A DNA stretch of 64,000 bases from Bradyrhizobium retamae (GTDB taxonomy: Bacteria; Pseudomonadota; Alphaproteobacteria; Rhizobiales; Xanthobacteraceae), in NCBI RefSeq assembly GCF_001440415.1, contig NZ_LLYA01000013.1, positions 140,951-204,950 of the forward strand, in the 5' to 3' direction. The stretch's first letter is position 1. Every line of letters begins with the position of its first letter. The translations under genes and the position numbers were made by a program. Shown here one piece after another: positions 42,141 to 51,046 of the stretch. The notes beneath the pieces are model-generated. The model was not told the origin of the DNA. It did not search any database and worked only from the letters and a program-made list of their open reading frames with translations.

Positions 42141-42809
42141 ATGCCGATCGCCGGAAAGGGCATGCTGCTGACGTCGATGAATATCGATGCCGAGCACGAA
42201 GCCGAGTTCAATCGCTGGTACGATCGCGAACACCTCGAAGAGCGCGTCGCCATCGAAGGTTTTCTCGAGGCGCGCCGCTATGTCGCGCATGACGCCGACC
42301 CGAAATATCTCAGCCTCTATTCCACCGAAACGTTCGAGGTGCTGGACAGCCCGGCCTACCGTGCCGCGCTCGCCAACCAGACCGCATGGTCGAAAGCCAA
42401 CATCGCCCGTTTCAAAAACATGATTCGCGCGGTCGCACGCATCACGATCAGCCAGGGCACCGGCCGCGGCGCGGCGCTAGGCCTCGTCAGGCTACGTCCC
42501 CCGTCCGGCGGTGAGGACAAGCTGCGCGTTGCGCTCGGCGAGCAACTCGATCCCCCGCAGCTCGACGGGATCATATCCGTGCACCTGATCGAGAGCGACC
42601 CGGCGCTGTCGAAGCCGATCACCGACGACCCCTCCGCACCAAATCCCGGCGCCGGCGACTGGTTCGTGCTGATCGATGCCACGGACGTTGGCGCGCTGCC
42701 GGCGGCAATGCTGCGCTTCAGCGGCAATGTCGCGTTGAAGCCGCTGACGATCTCAAGCGGAATCTACCGACTGATGTGGGACTTGGCGAAGAGCGATATC
42801 GGCGGCTAG
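42141..42809 (+). CDS. Hypothetical protein, likely dimeric alpha/beta barrel-like
   Basis: 222 aa, cytoplasmic, no signal peptide. GMLLTSMNIDAEHEAEFNRWYDREHLEERVAIEGF looks like the start of a DUF4286/EthD-type ferredoxin-like alpha+beta fold, with a second similar half from about 110 (LGLVRLRPPSG...ISVHLIES). So an internal duplication is probable. Last gene of the pqq unit, 11 bp after the hydrolase. Role in PQQ metabolism is not shown. Confidence 0.65.
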   Translation: MPIAGKGMLLTSMNIDAEHEAEFNRWYDREHLEERVAIEGFLEARRYVAHDADPKYLSLYSTETFEVLDSPAYRAALANQTAWSKANIARFKNMIRAVARITISQGTGRGAALGLVRLRPPSGGEDKLRVALGEQLDPPQLDGIISVHLIESDPALSKPITDDPSAPNPGAGDWFVLIDATDVGALPAAMLRFSGNVALKPLTISSGIYRLMWDLAKSDIGG

Positions 42810-43280
42810 ATGCCGCGACGGCTGGCGGTCGCAGGCAGCTTGAGCCGCTATCCGACCGGGCTGGGGCCAGCCAGGAACGGCGCTGCGCCGGCCGTTCCAA
42901 ATAGCATACGTCGCATACGCCGCCGGTAAGAAACCACCAATCAAGACGCTGTTAACGCAATGTCGTGTAAAGCGGTGGCCGGAATTCGCTTTCCGGCAAG
43001 AGCTGCTCGGTTCGAAGCGGACCCTACGGCCAGTGCTTGCGAGACGTGGCTTCGATGCTCTTCTTGTAATGGTCGAGGGCCTTGAAAAGACGGATGAGAA
43101 CTTCCGCCGAAGCCTCTAACATCGCTTTCAATTACCTTGCTAATGTTCTCTCTCAGATGTGTGATGGCCGACTGGAAGCGCTCCTTCATCTTCTGAGTGC
43201 TGGGCGACCAATCGGCTGAGGATGCGCTTGGTGACATACCCGGTTCCCAGTATCTTCACCCGTAACCGGAGTTGAATTGC
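42810..43280. other. Intergenic stretch, 471 bp
   Basis: No gene strongly supported. GGAACGGC (42874-42881) and GCCGTTCC (42891-42898) form an 8-bp hairpin with a 9-nt loop, 65 bp after the last pqq-unit stop, and could end that transcript though no T-run follows. A minus-strand frame 42941-43237 begins MSPSASSADWSPSTQKMKER but lacks clear support. Confidence 0.5.
42874..42898. terminator. Hairpin after the pqq operon
   Basis: Perfect 8-bp stem GGAACGGC/GCCGTTCC with a 9-nt loop. Lacks a downstream T-run, so only a weak terminator candidate. Confidence 0.35.
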
Positions 43281-44480
43281 ATGGCGGAAAAGTCCGCGGG
43301 CGGTGTCGCCGAGATTTTCGCCGCCTTCATCAAATTGGGCCTCACATCCTTCGGCGGGCCGATCGCGCATCTCGGTTATTTCAGGGCGGAATTCGTCGAG
43401 CGGCGGAAATGGCTGAGCGAAAGCAGCTACGCCGATATCGTTGCGCTCTGTCAGTTTTTGCCGGGCCCGGCCTCCAGCCAGGTCGGCTTCACGCTCGGCA
43501 TCCTGCGCGGCAACGGCCTGCTCGGCGGATTGGCGGCGTGGCTCGCCTTTACCATGCCCTCCGCCCTGGTCATGTTCGCCTTTGCGCTCGGTGCGACGAT
43601 CTTTACCGGCCCGTTCGCCGACGGCGTTCTTCATGGCCTGAAGCTGGTCGCGGTCGCCGTGGTCGCGCAGGCGATCTGGGGCATGGCAAACAGCCTGACG
43701 CCGGACCGCGAACGGGCTGCCATCGCGCTCGCCGCTGTTTCAATCGTGGTGTTCATCGGCGGATCGTTTGGGCAGATCGGCGCGATCGCGCTCGGGGCGC
43801 TGGCCGGGCTTTGGTTGTGTCGCGCAGATGGGCCCACGGCAACGGGCCAGCTCGGCTTTTCCGTGTCGCCTCGACACGGCATGGCCGCGCTCGTGCTGTT
43901 CGCAATTCTGTTCCTGGTCACGCCGCTGGTGACGGCAAAAACCGGCTCGCAAGGGCTCGCCCTGTTCGACGCCTTCTATCGTTCCGGCGCCCTGGTGTTC
44001 GGCGGCGGTCATGTCGTGCTGCCGCTATTGCAGGCGGAAGTCGTAACGCCGGGCTGGGTCAGCAACGCGGATTTCCTCGCCGGTTACGGCATGGCGCAAG
44101 TAGTGCCCGGACCGCTGTTCACGTTCGCGGCCTATCTCGGCGCCGTCGCAGAGCCCGCCCCCAACGGGCTCGCCGGCGCTTCGATCGCGCTCATCGCCTT
44201 GTCCCTGCCGGGACTGCTGCTGGTCTACGGCATGCTGCCGTTCTGGGACGCGCTGCGCCTGCGCCCCAAGGCCCAGGCCGCGATGCGCGGCACCAATGCC
44301 GCTGTCGTCGGCATCCTTGGCGCCGCGCTCTACAATCCGGTCTGGACCAGCGCCGTGCTCACGCCACGTGACTTCGCCGTCGCGGTGACAGGCTTCCTGC
44401 TGCTGACGGTCTGGAAGCTGCCGCCATGGATTGTCGTCGTCATTCTTGCGACGGCTGGAGCTGCGCTGCAGCTGACCTGA
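43281..44480 (+). CDS. chrA: Chromate transporter
   Basis: 399 aa with the two homologous CHR domains of long-chain ChrA. First: TSFGGPIAHLGYF, QFLPGPASSQVGFTLG; second: LVFGGGHVVLPLLQAEVV, QVVPGPLFTFAAYLG. Ten or more hydrophobic spans. Known members expel chromate from the cytoplasm by proton coupling. CGGAG lies 10 bp before the ATG; a TTG nine bases upstream is less likely. It is a single gene without chrB. Confidence 0.9.
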   Translation: MAEKSAGGVAEIFAAFIKLGLTSFGGPIAHLGYFRAEFVERRKWLSESSYADIVALCQFLPGPASSQVGFTLGILRGNGLLGGLAAWLAFTMPSALVMFAFALGATIFTGPFADGVLHGLKLVAVAVVAQAIWGMANSLTPDRERAAIALAAVSIVVFIGGSFGQIGAIALGALAGLWLCRADGPTATGQLGFSVSPRHGMAALVLFAILFLVTPLVTAKTGSQGLALFDAFYRSGALVFGGGHVVLPLLQAEVVTPGWVSNADFLAGYGMAQVVPGPLFTFAAYLGAVAEPAPNGLAGASIALIALSLPGLLLVYGMLPFWDALRLRPKAQAAMRGTNAAVVGILGAALYNPVWTSAVLTPRDFAVAVTGFLLLTVWKLPPWIVVVILATAGAALQLT

Positions 44481-44737
44481 CTGTCTGCCCCCTGTCATTC
44501 GGCATAAAGGCAAAGCTGCACTGCACATGCTGCAGTGCCAGATGAACGCTGCGACGCCAAATCCACGTTTCCATGCAATTGAAAGCTGGCGATCGCGTAA
44601 AATTGCCTTTGTGCCTGCTCTGGAATGGCTCTAATAAGATAAGCCTATGATCCAATTCAAAAACCACAAGAACGCTCGTTAAGCGTTCGCAGGCAAAATA
44701 AGGCCGCGTTTCCTAAGCTTGCGCGGACAAGGTAGGA

Positions 44738-46537
44738 ATGAAACCGACTGATATCTCGGCGCCAGACTACTTTCACAAAGTGGTTGATTGCCAATGGGCC
44801 TGCCCCGCACACACCCCGGTTCCCGAGTACATCCGTTTGATTGCCGAGGGGCGTTATAGCGACGCCTACATGATCAACTGGAAATCGAATGTGTTTCCCG
44901 GAATTCTGGGACGCACCTGCGATCGTCCATGCGAGCCCGCCTGCCGGCGCGGACGCGTCGAGGAAAACCCGGTTGCGATCTGCCGCCTGAAGCGCGTTGC
45001 CGCCGACTTCAAGGACGACGTCAAGCACCGCATGCCGAGGCCATCGGCGAAGAACGGCAAGCGCATCGCGCTGGTCGGCGGCGGGCCTGCGTCGCTTGCG
45101 GTGGCGCGGGACCTCGCACCGCTCGGCTATCACTGCACCGTGTTCGATTCCGATCCCAAGGCGGGCGGCATGATGCGGAGCCAGATTCCAAAGTTCCGCC
45201 TGCCTGACACTGTCATCGACGAGGAAACCGGCTACATCCTCGACCTCGGTGTCGAGTTCAAGGGCGGCCACCGCGTCGACAGCCTGAAAAAGCTGCTCAA
45301 CGAGAAGTACGACGCTATCTTTGTGGGCTCCGGCGCGCCGCGCGGCCGCGAGCTCGACATCCCCGGCCGCAAGGAAGCAGCCGCTAACATTCACATCGGC
45401 ATCGAATGGCTGGCATCGGTCTCGTTCGGCCATGTCGAGAAGATCGGCCGCCGGGTGATCGTGCTCGGCGGCGGCAACACTGCGATGGATTGCTGCCGCA
45501 CCGCGCGCCGGCTCGGCGGCGAGGACGTCAAGGTGATCGTGCGCTCCGGCTTCGAGGAGATGAAGGCAAGCCCCTGGGAGAAGGAAGACGCCCTTCACGA
45601 GGATATTCCGATCCTCAATTACATGGTGCCGGTGGCATTCAAGCATGTAAGCGGCAAGCTGATCGGCGTTACTTTCCAGAAGGTGAAGGCTGAGTACGAC
45701 GCCAAGGGCCGTCGTAACCTGGTGCCCTCGGGCGAACCGGACCAGACCATCCCTTGCGATGACGTGCTGGTCGCCGTCGGCCAGGAGAACGCGTTCCCCT
45801 GGATCGAGCGCGACTGCGGCATCGAGTTCGACAAATGGAACATGCCGCAGGTCGATCCCAACACCTTCGTATCGACCAATCCGAAAGTGTTCTTTGGCGG
45901 CGATGCCGCCTTCGGTCCGAAGAACATCATCTGGGCGGTGGCGCACGGCCACGACGCGGCGCTGTCGATCCACAAGATGCTCTCTGGCGAAGACATCAAC
46001 GAGCGTCCGCTGCCCGAGGTGAACGTCTTCTCGCAGAAGATGGGCATCCACGAGTGGAGCTACGACAACGACATCTCCGGCGACAAGCGCTTCAAGGTGC
46101 CGCATCGCGACAAGGTGATCGCGCTAAAGGACATCAAGGCGGAGGTCGAGCTCGGTTATGACGTCAAGCTCGCGCTCGGCGAGGCGCAGCGCTGCCTGAA
46201 CTGCGACGTGCAGACCATATTCTCGGCGCCCGCCTGCATCGAATGCGACGCCTGCGTCGACATCTGCCCGATGGATTGCATCACGTTTACAGAGAACGGC
46301 GAGGAGGACAACCTGCGGCAGCGGCTGAAAGCGCCGGCGCCGCGTCACGACCAGGCGCTCTATGTCGCCGAAGGGCTCAAGACCGGCCGCGTCATGGTGA
46401 AGGATGAAGACGTCTGCCTGCATTGCGGGCTGTGCGCCGAGCGTTGTCCGACCGGCGCCTGGGACATGCAAAAGTACCTCATCGATATGACTCACGCGGG
46501 ATCAACATGTCAGTCAAAAGCCCGATCAGCAGCGTAA
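44738..46537 (+). CDS. NAD(P)H:ferredoxin-type flavoprotein, GltD-like with extra 4Fe-4S (KorC-like)
   Basis: 599 aa. Order: N-terminal iron-sulfur domain as in GltD and dihydropyrimidine dehydrogenase (C18, C22, C61, C65, C69, C82); FAD fold with GGGPAS (114-119); NAD(P) fold with GGGNTA (244-249); C-terminal bacterial ferredoxin domain with two 4Fe-4S motifs (CIECDACVDICP and CLHCGLCAERCP). It can shuttle electrons between NAD(P)H and ferredoxin-like clusters. Its end overlaps the start of the next gene by 31 bp, so the three genes form one unit. In denitrifying aromatic degraders such a KorC subunit makes 2-oxoglutarate:ferredoxin oxidoreductase reduce NADP. Confidence 0.82.
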   Translation: MKPTDISAPDYFHKVVDCQWACPAHTPVPEYIRLIAEGRYSDAYMINWKSNVFPGILGRTCDRPCEPACRRGRVEENPVAICRLKRVAADFKDDVKHRMPRPSAKNGKRIALVGGGPASLAVARDLAPLGYHCTVFDSDPKAGGMMRSQIPKFRLPDTVIDEETGYILDLGVEFKGGHRVDSLKKLLNEKYDAIFVGSGAPRGRELDIPGRKEAAANIHIGIEWLASVSFGHVEKIGRRVIVLGGGNTAMDCCRTARRLGGEDVKVIVRSGFEEMKASPWEKEDALHEDIPILNYMVPVAFKHVSGKLIGVTFQKVKAEYDAKGRRNLVPSGEPDQTIPCDDVLVAVGQENAFPWIERDCGIEFDKWNMPQVDPNTFVSTNPKVFFGGDAAFGPKNIIWAVAHGHDAALSIHKMLSGEDINERPLPEVNVFSQKMGIHEWSYDNDISGDKRFKVPHRDKVIALKDIKAEVELGYDVKLALGEAQRCLNCDVQTIFSAPACIECDACVDICPMDCITFTENGEEDNLRQRLKAPAPRHDQALYVAEGLKTGRVMVKDEDVCLHCGLCAERCPTGAWDMQKYLIDMTHAGSTCQSKARSAA

Positions 46538-48357
46538 ACGACTTCGTCGTCCGCTTCGCCAACGTCAACGGCTCGGGTTCAGCCAGCGCCAACGAACTGT
46601 TCGCGCGCTCTATCCTGCGCCACGGCGTACCGGTCTCACCGCGCAATATCTTCCCCTCGAACATTCAGGGGCTTCCGACCTGGTATGAGGTGCGCGTGAC
46701 GGAGGCCGGCCATCTCGGCGCCCGCGGCGGTGTAGATTTGATGGTGGCGATGAACCCGCAGACCTGGGACAAGGACGTCGCCTCGATCGAGCCCGGCGGC
46801 TATCTGTTCTACGATTCGACCAAACCGATGCCGTCGTCGAAATTCCGCGCCGACATCACCGTGATCGGCGTGCCGCTGACCGCAATCGCCAATTCGACCT
46901 ATACCGATCCGCGCCAGCGCCAGCTCTTCAAGAACATCATCTATCTCGGCGCGCTCTGCGCCCTGCTCGATCTCGATCCCAAGCTGGTCGAGCAACTGAT
47001 CGGCGAACAGTACAAGGGCAAGGAAAAGCTGCTGTCGTCGAATGTCCACGCGCTGCATCTCGGCCGCGACTGGGCACTGCAGAACCTGAAGTGCCCGATC
47101 GGTTTGCAGGTGAAGAAGTCCGATAAGGTCGGCGACCGCATCTTCATGGAAGGCAACAGCGCGGCGGCGCTGGGGGCGGTCTATGGCGGCGCCACCGTCT
47201 GCGCCTGGTATCCGATCACGCCGTCGTCGTCGGTGGCGGAAGCCTTCACGAGCCACTGCAAGAAACTGCGGCACGACCCTGAGACGGGCAAGGCGAAATA
47301 CGCGATCGTGCAAGGCGAGGATGAGCTCGCATCCATCGGCATCGTGATCGGGGCCTCCTGGAACGGCGCGCGGGCCTTCACCGCAACCTCCGGCCCCGGC
47401 ATTTCGTTGATGACCGAATTCATCGGCCTGTCCTACTTCGCGGAAATTCCGGCCGTGATCATGAACATCCAGCGCGCCGGCCCCTCGACGGGCATGCCGA
47501 CGCGCACCCAGCAATGCGACATCATCGCCTGCGCCTATGCCTCGCACGGCGACACCAAGCATGTCCTACTGTTCCCGGAAGACCCGGCTGAAGCATTCGA
47601 GTTTGCGGCGCAGTCGTTCGATCTCGCCGACCGGCTGCAGACCATGATTTTCCTGATGCTTGACCTCGACATCGGCATGAACCACCGGCTGTGCCGCCCG
47701 CTGAAGTGGGACGACGCCAGGCAGTATGACCGCGGCAAGGTGATGACTGCGGAAATGCTCGATGAACCGGGGCGCGATTTCGGCCGCTATCTCGACGTCG
47801 ACGGCGACGGCATCCCCTACCGCACCTATCCCGGCACGCATCCGACCAAAGGCTCGTTCTTCACCCGCGGCACCTCGCGCGACCGCTACGCGCGCTATTC
47901 GGAGGAAGGCGCCATCTACGCCGACAACATGCAGCGGCTGGTGCGCAAGTTCGAGACCGCGCAGGATATGGTGCCGCGGCCGCTGCAGGCCAACTCCGCC
48001 AAGCCGACCAAGTACGGCGTGATCTATTTTGGCTCGACCTCGCCCGCGATGGACGAGGCGATCGGGATCCTGGAATCGCGCGGGCATCAGCTCGACCGCT
48101 TGCGCATCCGCGCCTTCCCGTTCCATTCCAGCGTTGCGAGCTTCATCGCCGACCATGATTTCGTGTATGTGGTCGAGCAGAACCGCGACGGCCAGTTGCG
48201 GCAGTTGATCGTCAACGAGAACGGCATCGATCCGGTCCGGCTGGTGCCGATCCTGCACTATGACGGCACGCCGATCACCGCTCGTTTCATCGCCAACGCG
48301 ATCGGCGACCACCAGGATCATCTGAAAGTGACCCCTCTCCGCAAGGCCGTGTCATGA
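46507..48357 (+). CDS. korA: 2-Oxoacid:ferredoxin oxidoreductase, fused gamma-alpha subunit
   Basis: 616 aa. The N-terminal part (about 8-190) is the gamma domain (VNDFVVRFANVNGSGSASAN, GHLGARGGVDLMVAMN); the alpha domain follows (NSAAALGAVYGGATVCAWYPITPSSS, VQGEDELASIGIVIGASWNG, SGPGISLMTEFIGLSYFAEIP, RAGPSTGMPTRTQQ). The C-terminal transketolase-like region ends at the stop. Together with KorB it would oxidatively decarboxylate a 2-oxoacid, probably 2-oxoglutarate, to acyl-CoA. Starts inside the preceding flavoprotein gene; its end overlaps korB (ATGA). Substrate is inferred from family, not shown. Confidence 0.82.
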   Translation: MSVKSPISSVNDFVVRFANVNGSGSASANELFARSILRHGVPVSPRNIFPSNIQGLPTWYEVRVTEAGHLGARGGVDLMVAMNPQTWDKDVASIEPGGYLFYDSTKPMPSSKFRADITVIGVPLTAIANSTYTDPRQRQLFKNIIYLGALCALLDLDPKLVEQLIGEQYKGKEKLLSSNVHALHLGRDWALQNLKCPIGLQVKKSDKVGDRIFMEGNSAAALGAVYGGATVCAWYPITPSSSVAEAFTSHCKKLRHDPETGKAKYAIVQGEDELASIGIVIGASWNGARAFTATSGPGISLMTEFIGLSYFAEIPAVIMNIQRAGPSTGMPTRTQQCDIIACAYASHGDTKHVLLFPEDPAEAFEFAAQSFDLADRLQTMIFLMLDLDIGMNHRLCRPLKWDDARQYDRGKVMTAEMLDEPGRDFGRYLDVDGDGIPYRTYPGTHPTKGSFFTRGTSRDRYARYSEEGAIYADNMQRLVRKFETAQDMVPRPLQANSAKPTKYGVIYFGSTSPAMDEAIGILESRGHQLDRLRIRAFPFHSSVASFIADHDFVYVVEQNRDGQLRQLIVNENGIDPVRLVPILHYDGTPITARFIANAIGDHQDHLKVTPLRKAVS

Positions 48358-49409
48358 CCTACATCGCGAAACCGAAATTCCAGCATCCCGGCCTGCCGAA
48401 GAACGAACTCGGCTACACCCACCGGGATTACGAGGGAAAAGTTTCGACCCTGTGCGCCGGCTGCGGTCACGACTCGATCACCGCCTCGATCATCGAGGCC
48501 TGCTATGAACTCTCGATCGAGCCGCACCGGGTGGCGAAGATTTCCGGCATCGGCTGCTCGTCGAAGACGCCGGACTATTTCCTCGGCAATTCGCACGGCT
48601 TCAATTCGGTGCACGGCCGGATGCCGTCGGTGCTGACCGGCGCCAACCTCGCCAATCGCGACCTGATCTATCTCGGTGTCTCCGGCGACGGCGATAGCGC
48701 CTCGATCGGCTTCGGCCAGTTCGCGCATTCGATCCGGCGCGCCGTCAACATGACCTACATCGTCGAGAACAACGGCGTCTACGGCCTGACCAAGGGGCAA
48801 TTTTCGGCGACCGCCGATCGCGGCTCGAAGTCGAAAAAGGGTGTGATGAACACCGACAACGCCATCGACCTGGTGGCGATCGCGCTGCAATTGGGCGCGA
48901 GCTTCGTGGCGCGCAGCTTTTCCGGCGACAAGAGCCAGCTCGTGCCGCTGATCGCAGCCGCCGTCCGGCACAAGGGCGCGGCGTTCATCGACGTAATCAG
49001 CCCCTGCATCGCCTTCAACAATCACGCCGGCTCGACCAAGAGCTTTGACTATGTCCGCGAGCATAACGATGCTGTCAACCGCCTCGACGTGCTCACCGGC
49101 CGCGACCCGATCACCGTCGAATATGCGCCGGGCACGGTGCAGGTGGTCGAGCAGCATGACGGTACGCGGCTGGCGCTGCGCAAGATCGACGCCGACTACG
49201 ACGCCAACGATCGTCTGGCCGCCATGACTTTCCTGCAGAAACACGCCGCCAAAGGCCAGGTCGTCACCGGGCTGCTCTATGTCGATCCGGACGCGGAAGA
49301 CCTCCACACCCATCTCGAGACCGTCGAGACGCCGCTCAATACGCTTGAGGCCAAGGACCTGTGCCCAGGCTCGGCGGCGCTGGAAAAGATCAACGCCAGC
49401 CTGCGGTAG
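48354..49409 (+). CDS. korB: 2-Oxoacid:ferredoxin oxidoreductase beta subunit
   Basis: 351 aa, the TPP-binding subunit. Cluster cysteines C34, C37, C68 and C218 would bind one 4Fe-4S. The TPP motif is GDGDSASIG (111-119) with ENNGVYGLTKGQ supplying the metal-coordinating Asn. Ends LEKINASLR. Coupled to korA by a 4-bp overlap. Three-gene unit: flavoprotein, fused gamma-alpha, beta. After it comes a hairpin and the convergent SpoVR gene. Confidence 0.85.
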   Translation: MTYIAKPKFQHPGLPKNELGYTHRDYEGKVSTLCAGCGHDSITASIIEACYELSIEPHRVAKISGIGCSSKTPDYFLGNSHGFNSVHGRMPSVLTGANLANRDLIYLGVSGDGDSASIGFGQFAHSIRRAVNMTYIVENNGVYGLTKGQFSATADRGSKSKKGVMNTDNAIDLVAIALQLGASFVARSFSGDKSQLVPLIAAAVRHKGAAFIDVISPCIAFNNHAGSTKSFDYVREHNDAVNRLDVLTGRDPITVEYAPGTVQVVEQHDGTRLALRKIDADYDANDRLAAMTFLQKHAAKGQVVTGLLYVDPDAEDLHTHLETVETPLNTLEAKDLCPGSAALEKINASLR

Positions 49410-49434
49410 CCTTAGACTGGAGCCCGGTTCAATC

Positions 49435-49470
49435 GTCATCCCCGCGAAGTGTTTATGCGCGGGGGATGAC
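49435..49470. terminator. Inverted repeat between korB and spoVR genes
   Basis: GTCATCCCCGCG (49435-49446) pairs with CGCGGGGGATGAC (49458-49470) with one bulged G around an 11-nt loop. Located between two convergent genes and so could end both transcripts. Also resembles a dispersed repeat type. Confidence 0.55.
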
Positions 49471-49501
49471 AAACTCTGATCCAATCAGAACTGAAGAGGC
49501 C

Positions 49502-51046
49502 CTACGCTACCGCAGCGATCTTCCGCGGGTTTGCAACGTACTCCTTCAAGACCGTACCAGATGCATCGGCCTCGACGAGGGATACGTCGTAGGTCCAGAG
49601 ATCGGCAAGGTGCTGCAGCACGCGCTTGGTGTCGGCCTCGGTGAGCTGTGCACCCTTCACCACGGTGTGGCGCAACATCAGGCGACGATCGCCGGCAAGG
49701 TCGACATCGACGACTTCGATATTCGGGTCGATGAAACCGACATCGTACTGCCGCGCCAATTCGCGGCGCAGCCGGCGGTAGCCGCGCTCGTCGTGGATGG
49801 CGTCGACCAGGATACCGGCCCGCTCCCCCGGATCATCGTGCAGATGGAACATGCGGAAGTGCCGCATCAGCCGCGGGCTCATGAACTGGCTGATGAAGCT
49901 TTCATCGCGATAATTGGCCCAGATGTCGCGCAACACGCCCATCGTGTCGCCGGTCCCGGCGATATCCGGGAACCAATCGCGGTCCTCGGCTTCCGGATTG
50001 GCGACGATGCGCTCGATGTCCTGCATCATCGCAAATCCCAGCGCATACGGATTGAAGCCGGAATAGCGCGGATCGTCGAACTCGGGCTGGAACACGACGT
50101 TAGTGTGCGACTGCAGGAATTCGAGGAAATTGCCGTCCGTCAGCCGCCCCTGCTCGTGCAGCCGGCTGATGATGCGATAGTGAACGTAGGTCGCCGTACC
50201 CTCGTTCATCACCTTGGTCTGGCTCTGCGGATAGAAATACTGCGCGATGTGCCGGACGATCCGCAATATTTCGCGCTGCCAAGGCTTCAGCCGAGGAGCC
50301 GTCTTCTCGAGAAAATAAAGCAGGTTTTCCTGCGGCAGACCGAGCATCTGGCGACGTCGTTCGACGTCCAGTACCGCGCCGCTCTTGGCCGGGCCGGTGG
50401 GAACGGTGCGCCACAGGTCGTTGAATGCGCTCTCCTCATGGGCACGGCGCCTGCCCGCCCGCTTTTCCTCCGCGCGAAGATCGAGGCTCTTCTTGCCGGG
50501 ATAGCGATCGATGCCGTGCGACATCAAGGCATGCGCGGCGTCGAGCGTGTGCTCGACCGCCAGCCGGCCATGGCGCTCCTCGCAGTGCGCCACATAGCGC
50601 TTGGCGAATTCGAGATAGTCGAGAATGCCGTCGGCATCGGTCCATTGCTTGAACAGATAGTTGTTCTTGAAGAAGTGATTGTGGCCAAACGCGGCATGCG
50701 CGATGACGAGCGTCTGCATCGTCGCCGTATTCTCTTCCATCAGGTAGGATATGCAGGGCGAGGAGTTGATGACGATCTCGTAGGCCAGACCCATCAGTCC
50801 CTTGCGGTAGGACGCCTCCTGAAAGGCAAAGTGCTTGCCGAACGACCAATGCTTGTAGAATAGAGGCATGCCGACCGACGAATAGGCATCCAGCATCTGC
50901 TCGGCGGTAATGACCTCGATCTGGTTGGGATAGACGTCGAGCCCCAATTCGTCCCGCGCAATCTGCTCGCAGGCGTCGCAGATCCGCTGCAGCGTCCGGA
51001 AGTCCCAGTCGGCCCCCTCGAACAGCAACTGGTCGGTCGCGGTCAT
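49502..51046 (-). CDS. SpoVR family protein
   Basis: 514 aa, full length. Conserved: EGADWDFRTLQRICDACEQIA, PNQIEVITAEQMLDAYSSVGMP, HWSFGKHF, AHAAFGHNHFFKNNY and NEGTATYVHYRI. Named for a Bacillus sporulation factor; in Gram-negatives (E. coli YcgB) it works with PrkA and YeaH in stress and stationary-phase adaptation. Last of the three genes; its ATG overlaps the YeaH-type gene's stop by 4 bp. Confidence 0.92.
   Translation of the reverse strand: MTATDQLLFEGADWDFRTLQRICDACEQIARDELGLDVYPNQIEVITAEQMLDAYSSVGMPLFYKHWSFGKHFAFQEASYRKGLMGLAYEIVINSSPCISYLMEENTATMQTLVIAHAAFGHNHFFKNNYLFKQWTDADGILDYLEFAKRYVAHCEERHGRLAVEHTLDAAHALMSHGIDRYPGKKSLDLRAEEKRAGRRRAHEESAFNDLWRTVPTGPAKSGAVLDVERRRQMLGLPQENLLYFLEKTAPRLKPWQREILRIVRHIAQYFYPQSQTKVMNEGTATYVHYRIISRLHEQGRLTDGNFLEFLQSHTNVVFQPEFDDPRYSGFNPYALGFAMMQDIERIVANPEAEDRDWFPDIAGTGDTMGVLRDIWANYRDESFISQFMSPRLMRHFRMFHLHDDPGERAGILVDAIHDERGYRRLRRELARQYDVGFIDPNIEVVDVDLAGDRRLMLRHTVVKGAQLTEADTKRVLQHLADLWTYDVSLVEADASGTVLKEYVANPRKIAAVA

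Noticed and set aside
42941..43237. 98-codon minus-strand frame starting MSPSASSADWSPS
   Set aside because: No ribosome site at good distance and composition turns random after about 35 residues; kept only as a remark in the intergenic entry.
44657..46105. 482-codon minus-strand frame opposite the flavoprotein gene
   Set aside because: Antisense shadow; the plus-strand product has all FAD, NAD(P) and iron-sulfur motifs.
49361..50863. 500-codon plus-strand frame opposite spoVR
   Set aside because: Shadow of the SpoVR gene, whose conserved segments are unmistakable.
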